Made by a program: the position numbers and the translations under genes. A model generated the notes under the pieces. It worked only from the letters and a program-made list of their open reading frames with translations, did not search any database and was not told the DNA's origin. A DNA stretch of 64,000 nucleotides from Apostichopus japonicus (taxonomy: Eukaryota; Echinodermata; Holothuroidea; Aspidochirotida; Stichopodidae). Of the stretch, positions 1 to 13,330 are shown in pieces; position 1 is the stretch's first letter; each line of letters starts with the position of its first letter. The DNA lies in NCBI RefSeq assembly GCF_037975245.1, contig NC_092581.1, forward strand, positions 15,811,303 to 15,875,302, written 5' to 3'.

Positions 1-1173
1 GTGCAATTTCCATCTATATTCATTATGTTTACTGAGTTATCTGTCGTTAAACATTTTGAGCTGAATAAACTTCGCCAGATTTATTAACGAGTCTGTAGAT
101 GCTACGAAATTTCAAACAAAATTTGCAAGCCTGCCCAACAGATCATGCGCCAATCAAATCTCTCTGTTCTGTTTACGACTGTTAGGCCTACGACTTCTTT
201 CACTTTCATGGCTATCCTGTTAGGTCCCTTCTCTTGAATAGTATCTTTCTTTCAGTCTTGCCAATGTAGCTTTCGAAATTGTGTCATTTCCTTCCATTGC
301 AAGGAGTAGACAGGTGTTTTCAGACGTTTCCTCCCGGAATTGGGTCAAAACGGTGGACAATACGAGTATATGGTTACATTTGTGTAATGTTTGCTGATAT
401 GGGCAGTCGCAGTGACTTTACGGTAAATCGTTCGCGCCATAGGAGCAACAGAAAATAAATTTCTTTTTTCGATTGCAACAGCTTTTCTCCATCAAACCCA
501 CCTGGTCAGTGTGCATTTTAATATAAGAAACATTGAATCTGCTTCGAATTTTTCTTTGTCGAAATACATCAGCAAACACGTATTGAGACTGTACTTTCTT
601 ACATAGGCTCCTATGATTCCTAGATGTATGTCCTAAAATACAGTCCTACTGTATATCCCAATCTGAATATTAAAGTAGACAACTTAATACAGATCTTTGT
701 GTAGTGTGATAGAGTGGTCCCAGTAAAATGCTCTTTTGAAAGCTATAATGGATCATATAATCATTTGATTCATTTTCTAACTTTTCTATTAGATTTTTGG
801 GGAAAACCTGGGTGACACTGATGACCTTAACTGTACGTCTAAATACAGCAATGATTGAACACTAAACATTTTACCTAGAACAGCAGAACTATGTACTATT
901 TTAAGCCATGATGAAATCTGTACTGCACTGTACATACTGCAAGCATCTACAATAACTACCCTCACATGTGACAAGGTCTTGTGACAATTGCTAATGCAAT
1001 ACTTAAATTAAGATAATTTACAGATAGTCTGCTTTCAAGTGGTAGAAAATTTTTCATTACACTTAATAACTTAGTATAAACACCACCATATAGGCACTGA
1101 ACAATACAAATGATTTGAATTACTTGTAAATGTACACTGATGATGTTGTCAGCTATACAGTAATAGCAACAGT
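1..1173. other. AT-rich stretch without recognised gene
   Basis: I see no coding exon, RNA gene or clear mobile element here. The only longer open frame (789-974, minus, 61 codons) has no family resemblance and lies in ordinary AT-rich sequence. Confidence 0.5.
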
Positions 1174-2275
1174 GGTAGACTATAGGGAGGTGGGGTGGGG
1201 GGGATTAACTGGTAGACTAATGGGGGGTAGGATTAACTGGTAGACTATTGGGGGGGGTAGGATTAATTGCTGTCTGGCTAAATACTGTACTGTACTTCTG
1301 AATCATGTTAATTCTGCAGCATTTGGTCAATGATAAAATCATTCAAGTATTACACTAACTGGTAGACTAATGGGGGGTAGGATTAACTGGTAGACTAGTG
1401 GGGGGGGGTAGGATTAATTGCTGTCTGGCTAAATACTCTACTGTACTTCTGAATCATGTTTATACTGCAGCACTTGGTCAATGATAAAATCATACAAGTA
1501 TTACACTAACTGGTAGACTATTGGGGGGTAGGATTAACTGGTAGACTATTGCGGGGGGGGGGGGGGGTAGGATTAATTGCTGTCTGGCTAAATACTCTAC
1601 TGTACTTCTGAATCATGTTAATACTGCAGCACTTGGTCAATGATAAAATCATACAAGTATTACACTGACTGGTAGACTATTGGGGGGTAGGATTAACTGG
1701 TAGACTAGTGGGGGGGTAGGATTAATTGCTGTCTGGCTAAATACTGTGCTGTACTTCTGAATCCTGTTAATACTGCAGCACTTGGTCAATGATAAAATCA
1801 TACAAGTATTACACTAACTGGTAGACTAATGGGGGGTAGGATTAACTGGTAGACTAGTGGGGGGGGTAGGATTAATTGCTGTCTGGCTAAATACTCTACT
1901 GTACTTCTGAATCATGTTTATACTGCAGCACTTGGTCAATGATAAAATCATACAAGTATTACACTAACTGGTAGACTATTGGGGGGTAGGATTAACTGGT
2001 AGACTATTGCGGGGGGGGGGTAGGATTAATTGCTGTCTGGCTAAATACTGTACTGTTGAATCATGTTAATACTGCAGCACTTAGTCAATGATAAAATCAT
2101 ACAAGTATTACAATAACTGGTAGACTAGTGCCCAGGGGGAAGGGTAGGATTAACTGGTAGACTATTGGGGGGTAGGATTAATTGCTGTCTGGCTAAATAC
2201 TGTACTGTACTTTTGAATCCTGTTAATACTGCAGCACTTGGTCAATAGATAAAATCATGCAAGTATTACACTGAA
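1174..2275. repeat. ~152-bp tandem satellite, seven copies
   Basis: The phrase GCTGTCTGGCTAAATACT recurs at about 1269, 1420, 1579, 1728, 1878, 2031 and 2183, giving spacings of 149-159 bp. Each unit carries two short sub-units built on ACTGGTAGACTA followed by a G run of 6-14 bases and TAGGATTAA, then a unique part ending near CAATGATAAAATCAT. Most length variation between copies is in the G runs. The array ends near 2275, where the sequence leaves the unit. Confidence 0.9.
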
Positions 2276-2279
2276 TTCA

Positions 2280-5200
2280 ATCAGAAACACTCTGATTTTA
2301 TCAGCGAAGTTAGATGTTGTCAGTTTTGACTCCAAATATGTTAGAAATTCTAATATAATGGTCTTTCATACTTGTCTAAAATTCAAGGAGTATGTAAATT
2401 TCATGACTGCAATACTGTATCATGCAATACTAAACCATTTTATCACCCAAGTTATCGTTGAGTGCCCTTTTTTAGTTTGATCTTTTGCCCTTAAAGTTTA
2501 CTCATGTGAACCATTGGACAACCTCCCTCCCCCACCCCTCCCCCCCAAACCCATCTACCCCTAATTACACACCATCATAATTAGCATGTATCGATTCAAA
2601 CCATGAAAAGCATCATCTTATTTTATAAAGTCAAATCCGATAGGTCTACAAGACTACAACAACACTTTCATAGCTGGATACATTGTTCAGAGTTCACAAC
2701 AGGCCCAGCGTAGTAGACTACTGAAATAAAAGACTTAGTAGCAGGAGTTGCCATTGTCCTACTGTATGTAATTGATAGACTGGAGAGGTTAATTAAGACA
2801 GAATTGTTTGTTCTTGAAGCGGAGAAGAGTATGTAATTCCATGACAACGCAAATATCACACTCTAGTTTACAATCTGAGTCAAGTGAATCCGGTAAATAG
2901 TGATTTTGAGAATAAACCATTCAGGACCTGAGTACTGCACATAAATATATACATTGTAAAATTAAAGAGTAGGGTGGCATTTACAAAATTTCAAAAATGA
3001 AACCAATTGCATTTCCTTCCTCTTTAGTTCTTAAATAAACACTTTGTGAGACAACAAAACCACGGAAATAATAAACAAGTTTCCGGTATTGCAGATGATC
3101 ACAGGATGTGTTTCTGATTATCAATACAGGATCCTGGATGAGGGCTAGTATTAAATAAAACTTCGCTCTTGAATGAATCTGGTATTTGACTTTTTTTTTA
3201 TACTCAATGTCAACCCGAAGGCAACCGATTTCAATTCTCTATTCATTTAAAGAACAAGGAAAACAGGTAGGCGAGTTCCCCCCCCCCCCCAAAAAAAAAA
3301 CGTTGGTCTCAAAATCAATATACTAGCTGTTCCATGAATTGTTAAATATTTTAAGGGGATCTGATATTTTGAGGCTCCAAGAGAATTTTTGCAACTGTAA
3401 GTGAATAGAAAGGACACCTACAACACAGGCAAAAAGGCATGCAGCTAGCTTATCATGCCATCTGTAGGATCACTTTTGAGGGGCAGCTCAGCATTTTTGG
3501 AACAAAACGAGGCTATGAACCTTTGAATATTCATCAGCTAATTTCCCGTAATTTACAAATTAACCTTCAATTCAAAACAAGACTGTAATTAATCAAAGCA
3601 AATCAAGACACCTGACTTGATTTTCCTTTTCGCCAAATGAACTTTAGTTAGTGAGCAATTGTTGATGCCTCTTCATTCTACTTCCTCCAAGAAATCTTTT
3701 CGTTGTAAGTTTTTATACATCAATGACCGCATACAAACTGAAATATGTGCGCACAGTTTATTTGTTATCTACGAACTATTTTTCTCTTTCTTCGTTTCAT
3801 GAAAGTGAAAGTTCAAGGCGTTTAAACAATCGCTATGGGATGGTCATGGTGAGGAGATTTCCGAAACCTATCAAAGTCAAGCCACTTTGTTATTATTAAA
3901 AAGTCATGCTGTTTCTGCACTGTTATCTTTAGTCACAATATCCATGCGTAGTTAAACATGTCTGAGTTGAGAGTTTGATCAAACGTTTGGACGTTATGCT
4001 TCAACAACAGTAATACATCACATCTGTTGAGTCATTTCTAATATTGTTGAAAAGTCTCAAAATTAATGTTTTAATTAATGTTAAAATTAATGAGTTTCTT
4101 AAAAATTTAGAAATATTTGGGGTGTACATGTGATAAATATAGATAAGATCAGGATGACAAAGTGTTGAGAACTGAATGATTTCATTAATTATGAGCTCTA
4201 ATAACCTTCTGTTTTTACCTCTATGGTTTGACCAACTGCAAAATCTGGAAACATGTCAGTGCAATTGGTTTGGTAAAATTAAAAGTGAATTTTTTTGACA
4301 GAAATCGGCTTTAATACTCAAGATGCCTTGGTATACTAAACTGTTTCCAATATCCTAGACTTGAAGTTGTGGGTGTTATGCTCTAAGTGAGAGTACTTAA
4401 TCTTCCACTAGCACGTATATATACAAAGTAGCAGGGGCATGCATGGGATGTCCGGGGAGGGGGGGGGGAGAGGGGCCAATTTCTAAAATCCCATGACTGA
4501 CTAAGTAAGGGACCGGAGTTGACTGAAGGACTTAAGGCAGCATTTCCCTGGGGTCTTTAACAAACCCGTTCCCTCCCACCCTCCCTGCCCCTGCCTAGAT
4601 AGAAATTTAATAATGATCTGAAGGGTGCATTCTGAGGCATATACTGTAGACTAACAGTATTTATTGTACTGTACTCTTGATTTTTTTTGTGTGAGGTTGA
4701 AAAGGGTGTGTACAAAATGACTTCACTCCTGCAATTTATCCTACCTATTTAATAGCTCCTCAGATACCAGATTGGAAAATAAATTAGTACCCATTATTCT
4801 GTTACTTCTTTCTCCTAACATGCTGGTACGCATGGGTAGATTTGTACTCAAACTTGTATTAATTAGAGCATAGTTGCCTCAACTGTATACTTGCGTCATA
4901 TTCATGCTTGGAGCATTTCCAATTTGATCTACTAGACAGGACTTAGATCATACTAAAGCAAGATTTGTATTAAAGTACTCAGAACTACATGTTACTGAAC
5001 TAGTACAAGTACTCATGCTAGGGAGAATTCTACTTGTACTCATGGTGTCTTTCACTCGGGCACGTAGCCACGGGTTGGGGGGGTGGGTGCTAGATATGTA
5101 CCTAACAGTTAAGATGTACAGTATAAAGCTAATGGATGTTCGGACTGCAAAATTGACACCACATTATTAAGTTCCATGTCGTAAATTTGCAGGTATTGTT

Positions 5201-5340
5201 GACAATAAGCATTCAACAGACAGTAATAGCTCGCTTCCATAATGGCCTCATGTTTCGAGTAAATTTGCATCAAATTACAGTTGATTCAGTACAGATGAGA
5301 TGGTTTGCTTCAAATGATATCAGCAGAAATTATGTACAAC
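2280..5340. other. non-coding stretch, nothing recognised
   Basis: I find no exon or RNA gene. There are isolated homopolymer runs (C/A run near 3280-3300, G run near 4455) and a possible degraded inverted-repeat element around 4432-4600, with GCAGGGGCA at the left and its complement at the right but no target duplication. Confidence 0.4.
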
Positions 5341-5344
5341 TTGA

Positions 5345-5595
5345 ATGTATGTATGTATGTATTTTAGATCCTTAGATTAGATTTTAGATTAGGAACTCGC
5401 GAAGAAGCCATCATTGGCTTATCAAAGCTGCAAGCTGACCTAAGTCAGTCTCTTTGATTCAAATTTAACGTCCATGATTATGTATTGTCAACAACTCTGT
5501 AACTGGACGACATACATTAATTTTGGACTGACTCGAACTCGGGACCTTATGATTGAAAGGCCCCGGCGTTAACCACTGAGCTAACACTCTAACTT
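5345..5595 (-). mobile_element. tRNA-derived SINE, family A copy 1
   Basis: Read on the minus strand, the element begins with a tRNA-like head: a box-A-like TAGCTCAGTGGTTAACGC (about 5565-5585) and box-B-like GAGTTCGAGTC (5530-5540). A ~130-bp body follows, then a short (CATA)n-type tail at 5346-5361. The body (GGAACTCGCGAA, GCAAGCTGACC, TTTAACGTCCATG on the plus strand) is repeated at 62,615-62,760, which identifies a dispersed family. RNA polymerase III promoters and simple-repeat tails are normal for SINEs. Confidence 0.7.
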
Positions 5596-5599
5596 GCTT

Positions 5600-7510
5600 T
5601 GACTGTTCCTTTCAAATGACCAATGTAACTTAATATTTTGTATTATTCAACATTAAATTAAAAAATATATATATATACTGTCCAATAAATTCAAGTTTGC
5701 TTCTGATATTGTTTACTTGGCGGTTTGAAAAAATTTGTGAAAGAAGTGGATGAGTTTTTGTCCCCATGGTTACATACTCTGTATAATTTCTATCTTCTTC
5801 ATTACATTCAATTTAAGCCTCCAGTACTCATCTTGTTTCTTATATAGCGATATATATACTGACTTGAGGATAATAACGTGACTTACGGTACAGGTAGTAC
5901 CGTGAAAAAATAACTCTGTTCAAGTACATATATACAGTAGAAGAAAGTACTGTAAGACTGCTCATTAAACGCGACAAAGACCCGACCATCATCTGGCCAG
6001 AGTTAAAAACAAAATATAACAGATATCATCTATCTTTTGGGAAGAACAACTACTCCCCTACAAAGCTCTAATTAAAATCTTACTCTGATTGGGAGATATC
6101 CTGGTTTTAAAAATTATGTCTGATCGCTGTCATTCTGTAATTTATCTGTGATGTCATAATGTCACAAAGTAGAATCACTTTAAATCTCTGATACAGTATC
6201 TCCCAAAATGGAATACGATATTCCGTAGCTGTATGAGGCAGATGCATGATCATGACTGTTTTCTCCATTACTCCATCATACTGTATATCTTCAATGGTGA
6301 TGGGTGGGGTTGTGGCTCCATTAATAGGTGCTCTGGTACAGGCCAAGACAACCAGGATTTTTACCCAACAACCAAATTTATCCTTGACAGTTGTCCGAGG
6401 ACAACATGTTTGTTTAGATCGTCAGCATTGAGTACCACACTCCCTTATGCAGTATAATTAATAATACAGGTATAAATTAATTATATATCAACCAACTAGC
6501 TCTGCTGGTTTAAACAACCTTGGAATACACGGCTAGAAACTGCCATACGGACTACCAGCAACAATATAACAATCAGCTCAAGTGGTCTACCCGTTGAGCT
6601 CCGTCTGAAAATTGATATTGATGTATTGCTCTGATCCTGAGACGACTTGATAACTAACCAGGTTTGTTGAATATAAAACAGATTGTCAGACTCTGCTCCC
6701 CAAATAAACATAGTAAGTACTGCAGATTTTTAAAACACTTTAAAATATCTTTCATTTATGATGAACAGTACTGTACATGTAGTTCTAGAAGATATGGAAT
6801 AAATTGTAATCATTTGAAACTTTTACCTACATCGCCAAAAATATAAAAAAATAAGCCAGGTTTCTCTGAAATCCAATCCCACTCTGGATGATGTCAACTG
6901 AAACTGGGATAAGATCTCTGGTTACAGGATATATCATGTACAGTATTGAGAGATTCTGACAGGCGCCCCAACCAAGAAATAGAGATTGCAACCAACTGCC
7001 TGTTGGTAGAATACTAGCAATCCTGACATAAATGCCTGGTTCAAATCACCCTGTTCTAGCTGATACTGATGATATTCTTGTTCTTTCAAATAGTGGAATT
7101 TTTTAAACAAATATTAAATAAATTATAACACACTTAAATTTCTTAGCCCTCATTATATCTTAAGTTGACACTGACTGTTTACATGTCCCCATCTACTTCT
7201 GCACAGAGACTAGCTTTTATGTCAATGCATTACAAGTATGTACATTGTACACACATGTTTTGGATTTTGAACGAGTACAAGATATATGCAAGATTCTTTG
7301 TAAAACTTTCACAAACTCTACGAAAACAGCAATTTCTCTAGAGTTTAGGAAATTACCACAAAAAAAAATGCTCAAAGGATAGCAACTTGGGTTTTGCCAG
7401 TGCTAAATGTCAAAGGGCATAGAATCTACAAGCAGTAATGAAACATACAGTTTAAAATCTTACTTGTGTTTGGCTACCATAAACACTACTAAAATGGTTT
7501 TGTTTGAATG
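5600..7510. other. non-coding stretch, nothing recognised
   Basis: The sequence is AT-rich, with a few short open frames on both strands (for example 6107-6346 minus and 6233-6457 plus). These overlap each other and resemble no protein family I know. No repeat structure is evident by eye. Confidence 0.4.
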
Positions 7511-7513
7511 ACC

Positions 7514-7894
7514 GTAAAGGCATTGAACACTCGCCCCAAACCGCGTGCGGCCATCTGAAAAAGTTAACTTTCCCTTGCTTGCGTGAGTGACATTTTGTTT
7601 GTGTCGCTAAAAAATGCAGACAGTACAGTAATGAAACCTGATACCTTGTTATCTTTAGCTGAAACTGAGATGTCCATCGCTGTATTGTTTGTACACTGTA
7701 CGCTGTGGGTATTGACCGCAGCTGTATGTACTGAGTGTACACTAGTGTCTAATTACCGATGGTAGCAGGCTGTGTGTGTGTATTTTCTGGAATCGATGGT
7801 GGTGTCTAACACTTCTGTTATGTACCTCATTCGAGACTAGGACAGATTACCGGCATTAGACGTTTCTTTTTGCGCGAGTCTTCACACCCTTTAA
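7514..7894 (+). mobile_element. TTAA-type MITE, copy 1
   Basis: This ~380-bp element occurs three times in the window (also 47,950-48,292 and 53,541-53,908). Its ends are imperfect inverted repeats (AAAGGCATTGAACACTCGC at the left; GCGAGTCTTCACACCCTTT at the right). The right edge abuts TTAA; the left edge reads GTAA, probably a mutated TTAA. Such target choice is typical of piggyBac- or Kolobok-like transposases. No transposase is encoded. The short frames at 7452-7742 and 7583-7765 are fragments of this repeat and are not genes. Confidence 0.7.
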
Positions 7895-8266
7895 ATAAAG
7901 TCAACTTTATATTGAATATCATAAACTTTATAATGCCTAAGTTTACTCTCATAAAATATCTCTGGTAAGATTTCTGAGCTTTGCTGGCATCTGACAAACC
8001 CCAAACAGTAAATTTGAAGATAGAATGCACATGTATGTTCCATGCTGTAATTTCATCAGATTGCTTGTGAATATATCCATTTTGGGGGGCATAATCTTCA
8101 ATTTGAAATCAGTGGGGGTTGGTAGATCTGGGATATCAACAGTACAGGAAGACTTAGCCTAGGTCCCAGTAATGCCTAGTAAGTACTAGTAATCAATGTT
8201 AGTTGTAGTCAATGTGAAATCACTTGATAAGGCCAAAGTTAGACTAACAAGTAAGTTGAAGTAACA
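7895..8266. other. non-coding stretch, nothing recognised
   Basis: Short AT-rich spacer between two mobile elements. A 67-codon frame on the minus strand (7827-8030) has no recognisable features. Confidence 0.4.
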
Positions 8267-10850
8267 GGGCGATTCCATGGTAACTCGCATTACACTTTTT
8301 GCTGTTTTTTTGTAATCCAAGTGCTGTGGCTCGAATATGGGTTAGTGTAACTCCTCAATTTTCTGTGGTGTTGTACCCAACATTCATAGCTACAATATTA
8401 AATTATCAAGAATTATAATTGTGTTCGCCTTAATGTATGGTGCGCTTCCAAATATCGGTAACTCGCATTACGGAAAAAGGACACCTGAAAAATTGACACC
8501 GGTACAAAATAGCACTGTGCTCAAACAAAGAATGATTTCTTCAATTGCATACATGTACAAGATATCTACCCTACTGATGGTTATATATCAGCAGTAGAAA
8601 ATATGAAACAACTTCAGATGTGGTATGGAGGGGGAAAAGTCTGGTAACTCGCATTACGGTAACTCGCATTACACTTTTTCCAGTCATCGATTTTGCTCTT
8701 TATTCATCAAATTCTTTGAAAGAGATATGCTCCAAAGCCATTTTTGAAACTCTTGGAATCTCTTAGAAACTGTAAAACTCTTTCCAAACTTTTAACAACA
8801 TTTTAACAACAATTTGCAAAACATCCTGACAATTATATCAATAATAATCGAAGTTGATTGAACCAGAAAATCAACTGAAGAATTGTTGACTAACAAGATT
8901 GCAATGTACACTATTGAATTATCAATCCATATTTCCAATCAAGCTAATCCAAAATTGTTGACTTACAAGATTGCAATGTACACTCTTGAATTATCAATCC
9001 AAATTTCCAATGAAGCTAATCCAAGCAAACTGGTAGCTCTCCTCTTCCATTTTAATGTCTCAAAACATCTACTGAAAGTTAAACAGGTTCACAACTTATA
9101 TAGTGAATTACAAGAAAAGTATCTTTGGCATGTTAATAAGTGATTGGTCCTTTGGAAATTTGTATTTAGGGTTCTTAGGAAAAGCATGAAACTAATAAAA
9201 CAATCCTTGTTCCTAATTCTATCAGTATAATAACATTATCAACAATAACACAATAGATGTTTCATCATGCGGTATGAGGGCATGGTGGTAGCTATATATG
9301 GCCATTCTAGATAACCTTGAATGGATGGTGTTTTGTATCAAATTAGAATTTTGATGCAAACTTGAATTGGGCACAACTATTAGCAATCAAAGGCGTTCCC
9401 AATTTCTTTATCATCTGGCTTCGTCGATAGAAAGTTTTGTCATCCCTGGGGTTCGGCCATTTCCAGTTATCAATTCCCGTGAAATCCGGTGGCCTGCCTT
9501 ATTTTGTGTAATTTGGGGATTTGAAATGCTTTGGAGTAAAGGTTGATTTTCACATTGTAGTGATAATCATATTGGGGATACTCAATTGGGGATACTCATA
9601 TTGGGGAAAGGGGTTTGCACATCATCATATTTGGGAAACACACATTTGAATTGGTAAACCACACCAATCTATTCCAACTGACCAAGCCTCCGCAATCCTG
9701 CCCAATTCCCCCCAGCAGCCCCAATCATCCCCTATGCAAACTCCCTGTCCGTCCCATCCCCTCTGCCCACCCCACTAATTCTGAGGTGCCCACACACTTG
9801 GCAGCATCAGCTTTCACATCAAGACTTATTTCCATCAAGATGTTAGACACATTATAGTGGTCATGATTTACAATATTTGCCCATCCTTGAACATATAGAT
9901 TACTATGTGATCTGGCTACAGACTAATATAGCCTAAGCTCTCACAATTTGTCCTAAATATTGTACTAAGCAATTAATATCCCATGAAAATGCTAATGTTA
10001 AAATGGAGAAAGAATAGGCTAACTTTACTCATTTGATGATGTCACAGTTGAATGCAACTTGGAAGGTCCGTGATTCCACAAAGGTCAGGTGATAAAATCA
10101 TCAATGTCTGTTGAAACTGTCTTAAGGGTCACATGTGATGTAATGGAGGTTGCAGTGCATTCTGGGTACAGGAAGTAACTACTGTGCACACCTTATATAA
10201 GTATTTAGTGCGCTGTATTGTTTTGTTGATCAGTAGTACTGCAAGTGAGATTGGAATAATATATGGTAACTCGCATTACAGCGGTAACTCGCATTCCTGG
10301 TAACTCGCATTACAGTTTTCAATGGCTATTTATTTCTATATACTAGGTACATTTCTAATTCTTTCAACTATTTTTATACTCTTTACTTTGACTAGAAGCA
10401 TAATATGAAATGGCAGGAAATTATCTGCTCCAGTAAAAAAAAAAAGTTAAAAACTTGGTCTTTCGGTAACTCGCATTACGCTCTCAAATCAGCTATGTGT
10501 CGTTACAGCCATATATGCCTACAAACCAAAACTGTTTGGAGGAATTGTGATTAATATTTTAATATATCACTTATGGCACTACCAATACATATATAACAAA
10601 TTTATTTAGGGTGCTTTCAAATATGGAAATCTGAGACTTTGAAATATCCAATCTATTTCCTCAAATATTCCCTCAAAAATCAACATTAGTCAGGTATTCA
10701 CATTTTTTGGTAGAAGAAAGTGATATAGTTGGAAAAAAAAAGTACATAACCCAGACCCTAAATGTGTTTATAGTATATTAGAAGCCGAAAATGGCTGCAG
10801 AAATGATTTTGAAAATTTGGGGTCATGTCCCTGTTTTCACGGAATCGCCC
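8267..10850. mobile_element. candidate ~2.6-kb DNA transposon remnant with subterminal repeats
   Basis: The ends carry an inverted GGGCGATTCC (8267-8276) and GGAATCGCCC (10841-10850). Inside, GGTAACTCGCATTAC occurs at 8279, 8457, 8643, 8658, 10265, 10299 and 10465, with a near copy at 10283. All are in the same orientation and grouped within ~600 bp of either end. That layout resembles the subterminal transposase-binding repeats of non-autonomous DNA transposons. No transposase frame survives and I could not find a matching target duplication, so the superfamily is open. Confidence 0.5.
8883..9022. repeat. tandem duplication of a ~70-bp unit
   Basis: A block starting TTGTTGACTAACAAGATTGC (8884) is repeated at about 8956 with a few substitutions, both ending in AAGCTAATCC. 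It makes an 86-codon frame (8883-9143) look internally repetitive, but I see no sign that the frame is a gene. Confidence 0.75.
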
Positions 10851-10854
10851 ATCA

Positions 10855-12830
10855 TTATGATTTCTGAGGTGGGCTAAGCTAATAAAATTAAGCTTGTTTA
10901 TTCACACTAATTCGCGATTAGCCCAAGCTTACTCCTAACGTTAGTAGATGTATTCCTACTATTGTATAGCCTAGTATTACTATTAGTAATACTTGTACTA
11001 GCTCTAACATCGTACTACAGTAGTCTAATGCCTAACGTTACAACTACTGTAAGGCTTAGGGCTATACGTGCTATTCATACTAGTAAATATCCTAGGCCTA
11101 GTCCGTGCTGAGCCTAACCGTATAATGTAACTGTTACTAACGTTGGTGCAAATACTCCACCTGAATGCACAAAGTAAATAAATAACCTACCTTTATCAAG
11201 TCAATACGGATCGGTGTGAAATACGGTGTCCGATGCAAGTTAAACTGTTTATCGATGTAGAAGGCAGCTTTGTCGTGCCTAAGTTAATTCTTCACGTTAT
11301 GAGGACTTTATAATTTATATTATCGGTATTCGGTGAATCCAATACAAAGTTAGATTCGCATATGTTTTTCATACGTATTGTAGTTAGTTGTTAGCAGCAG
11401 AGAACTGTATTTATCTTCAACATAACGACTATAGAGCGAGGGATTTCCCCGAACAATGGAATGCATACCCCTTGCTCATTGCCGTCCGTATGAAAAAGCG
11501 AATTTTATCCTCAGAGACTCAAAGTGAAATATACCGAGATGATGCTTTATGATTTTTATTTGTCTGCGTGTGTGATCTTTTTTTGTCTATGTTTTTTATG
11601 TGTTAGTTTTTGTCTGTTTTCTCGATCATCATTTCACTTTCATTTGTTAGGCATCAGACAACAGCATTAGAAATACACAAAACGTGTTTATGTCGATAAC
11701 GAAAGCATGATGTTGGGCGAGGATACGAAAACACCACAACAAAATGGGTGATTGGAACGTCGAATGGACTGGGATCAAAGAAATTGAAATAGGACTGGGA
11801 TCGAGTGTCGGAAGCGGTAGCGACGTGGTCGGGAAGTAATTAGTCTATGTTAAAGGTCATCAGTGTAGGGCCCAATATGCTAGTAAGTTATAAATATATG
11901 GTCACTTATGCCCCAACTTCAACAAGAACTGCTATATCACATAGCTCAAATATTTCTCCTCACTGAATCATAATTGTCTACTTTAGAACTTCTTAATGAC
12001 TGGATGTAACTTGGAGATGCAGTTGTTAGCATGCTAAAATACGGGGCTTAAACCGATGATGCATTCTGGCGGTTGACAGAAATGTGGATTGTGTCAGGAG
12101 AGGGAAAGTATGAATGTGAGGGAAGTTCTTATATAGTCCTTTTCCAAATATCAAAGTAATAAGCAAACTTATATAAATGGTAGGGATATTCTGATGGCAG
12201 GCAATGTGACACTTATACGAAAGACAAAACATTGATAGTTGAGAGCTGCCATTCTACGTTTTAACGCTATAAATCATTCTAGAAAATGTATCACAATAGG
12301 TGGTTTGTGATGTCATCATGGTGCATGTTCCATAAGGTTTACTTTCCTGTTATCATAATGTTGTATATTGGTAGACTTCATTAAAAGAAATAAAACATTT
12401 CACCAAGGTTTTATACTTTTTATCTCCACGATTCACACTGCTTTAAGGATGTGTTTACGGCCTAAATATGTAATAATGAAATTCTTCCTGGGAAAATTAA
12501 TAATTATTTTTTACAAAATAAACTGTGAATCACATTGATGATTGCAAATGATCACCGTATAGATGAAGTCAGATCCATATGTATCGCTCTGGATGAAGTG
12601 ATGAAATAAAATAGATGGCGCTATCACACTTTTACAGAAAGATCTGTTTTTAAAGGCCATCTGCTTTTAGAGCTGGTGTCATATTTGATACCCGAAGAAT
12701 ATATTATATAACCGGCCGAAACTTTGACTTGAGTCAGCAACCTCGAGGGACTTGACTTGACTGGAACGTCACTGGACACTACTGAAGTCTACCCGAAATT
12801 CTAAGACTCAAGAAAAGCCTGAGATAACAT
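10855..12830. other. non-coding stretch, nothing recognised
   Basis: AT-rich DNA with many TAGGCCTA-like words around 10,960-11,110. I see no exon, RNA gene or tandem repeat. Short frames such as 12,026-12,232 (minus) show no family features. Confidence 0.4.
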
Positions 12831-12989
12831 ATGAGTTCGATGCTGAACTAATCGAACACCCTGTAGGCTTTAATAAAATGGTTAGCAAAGATATTGAGCC
12901 ATCCCTACCGGAGAATATAAGATAAGTATCCCAAACTATAACTGAACATGATGTAAAAGGATTTTTTTCAGAAAGGTTAAAAAAAAGGG

Positions 12990-13330
12990 AGTATCCTCAG
13001 ACCATCACACAATCCCATGGTGGGTTTTTAAGTATTGTTCAAATGAACTGTCAAGTATTTTTACTGAAATATTTAATGAAAGTATTGATCAGAGTATAAT
13101 TCCTTCCTTTTGGAAGCACGCAATAACTGCACCCATAAACAATTAAGGTTTCTAACCACACTGCTGTACTTAACTACAAACCGATTGATTGATCTAGATA
13201 TAGTATTGGATGTAATTGTATGCAAAAGAAATTGTTACCATTTTATTACCAAAGCTATTGGCCTAAATGGGGATAATTGTCAGTTTGCGTATAAAGGGAT
13301 GCTATTTTAACACGGTGTAGTTGCCTGTGT
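12990..13330 (+). mobile_element. decayed LINE reverse-transcriptase fragment
   Basis: Conceptual translation of 13,030-13,130 gives a stretch like non-LTR reverse transcriptases: ELSSIFTEIFNES, then PSFWKHAITAPI. Further on, in a shifted frame, come YKPI and QFAYKG (about 13,165-13,305), matching the conserved N-Y-R-P-V-A-L-T and Q-F-A-Y blocks of CR1/L2/Rex-type elements. Frame changes and stops break it, so it is dead. The exact 5' edge is unclear. Confidence 0.6.

Noticed and set aside
4432-4605. Another hAT-type MITE
   Set aside because: GCAGGGGCA is inverted at the two sides, but the flanking octamers do not match and the arms are short; not enough for a feature.
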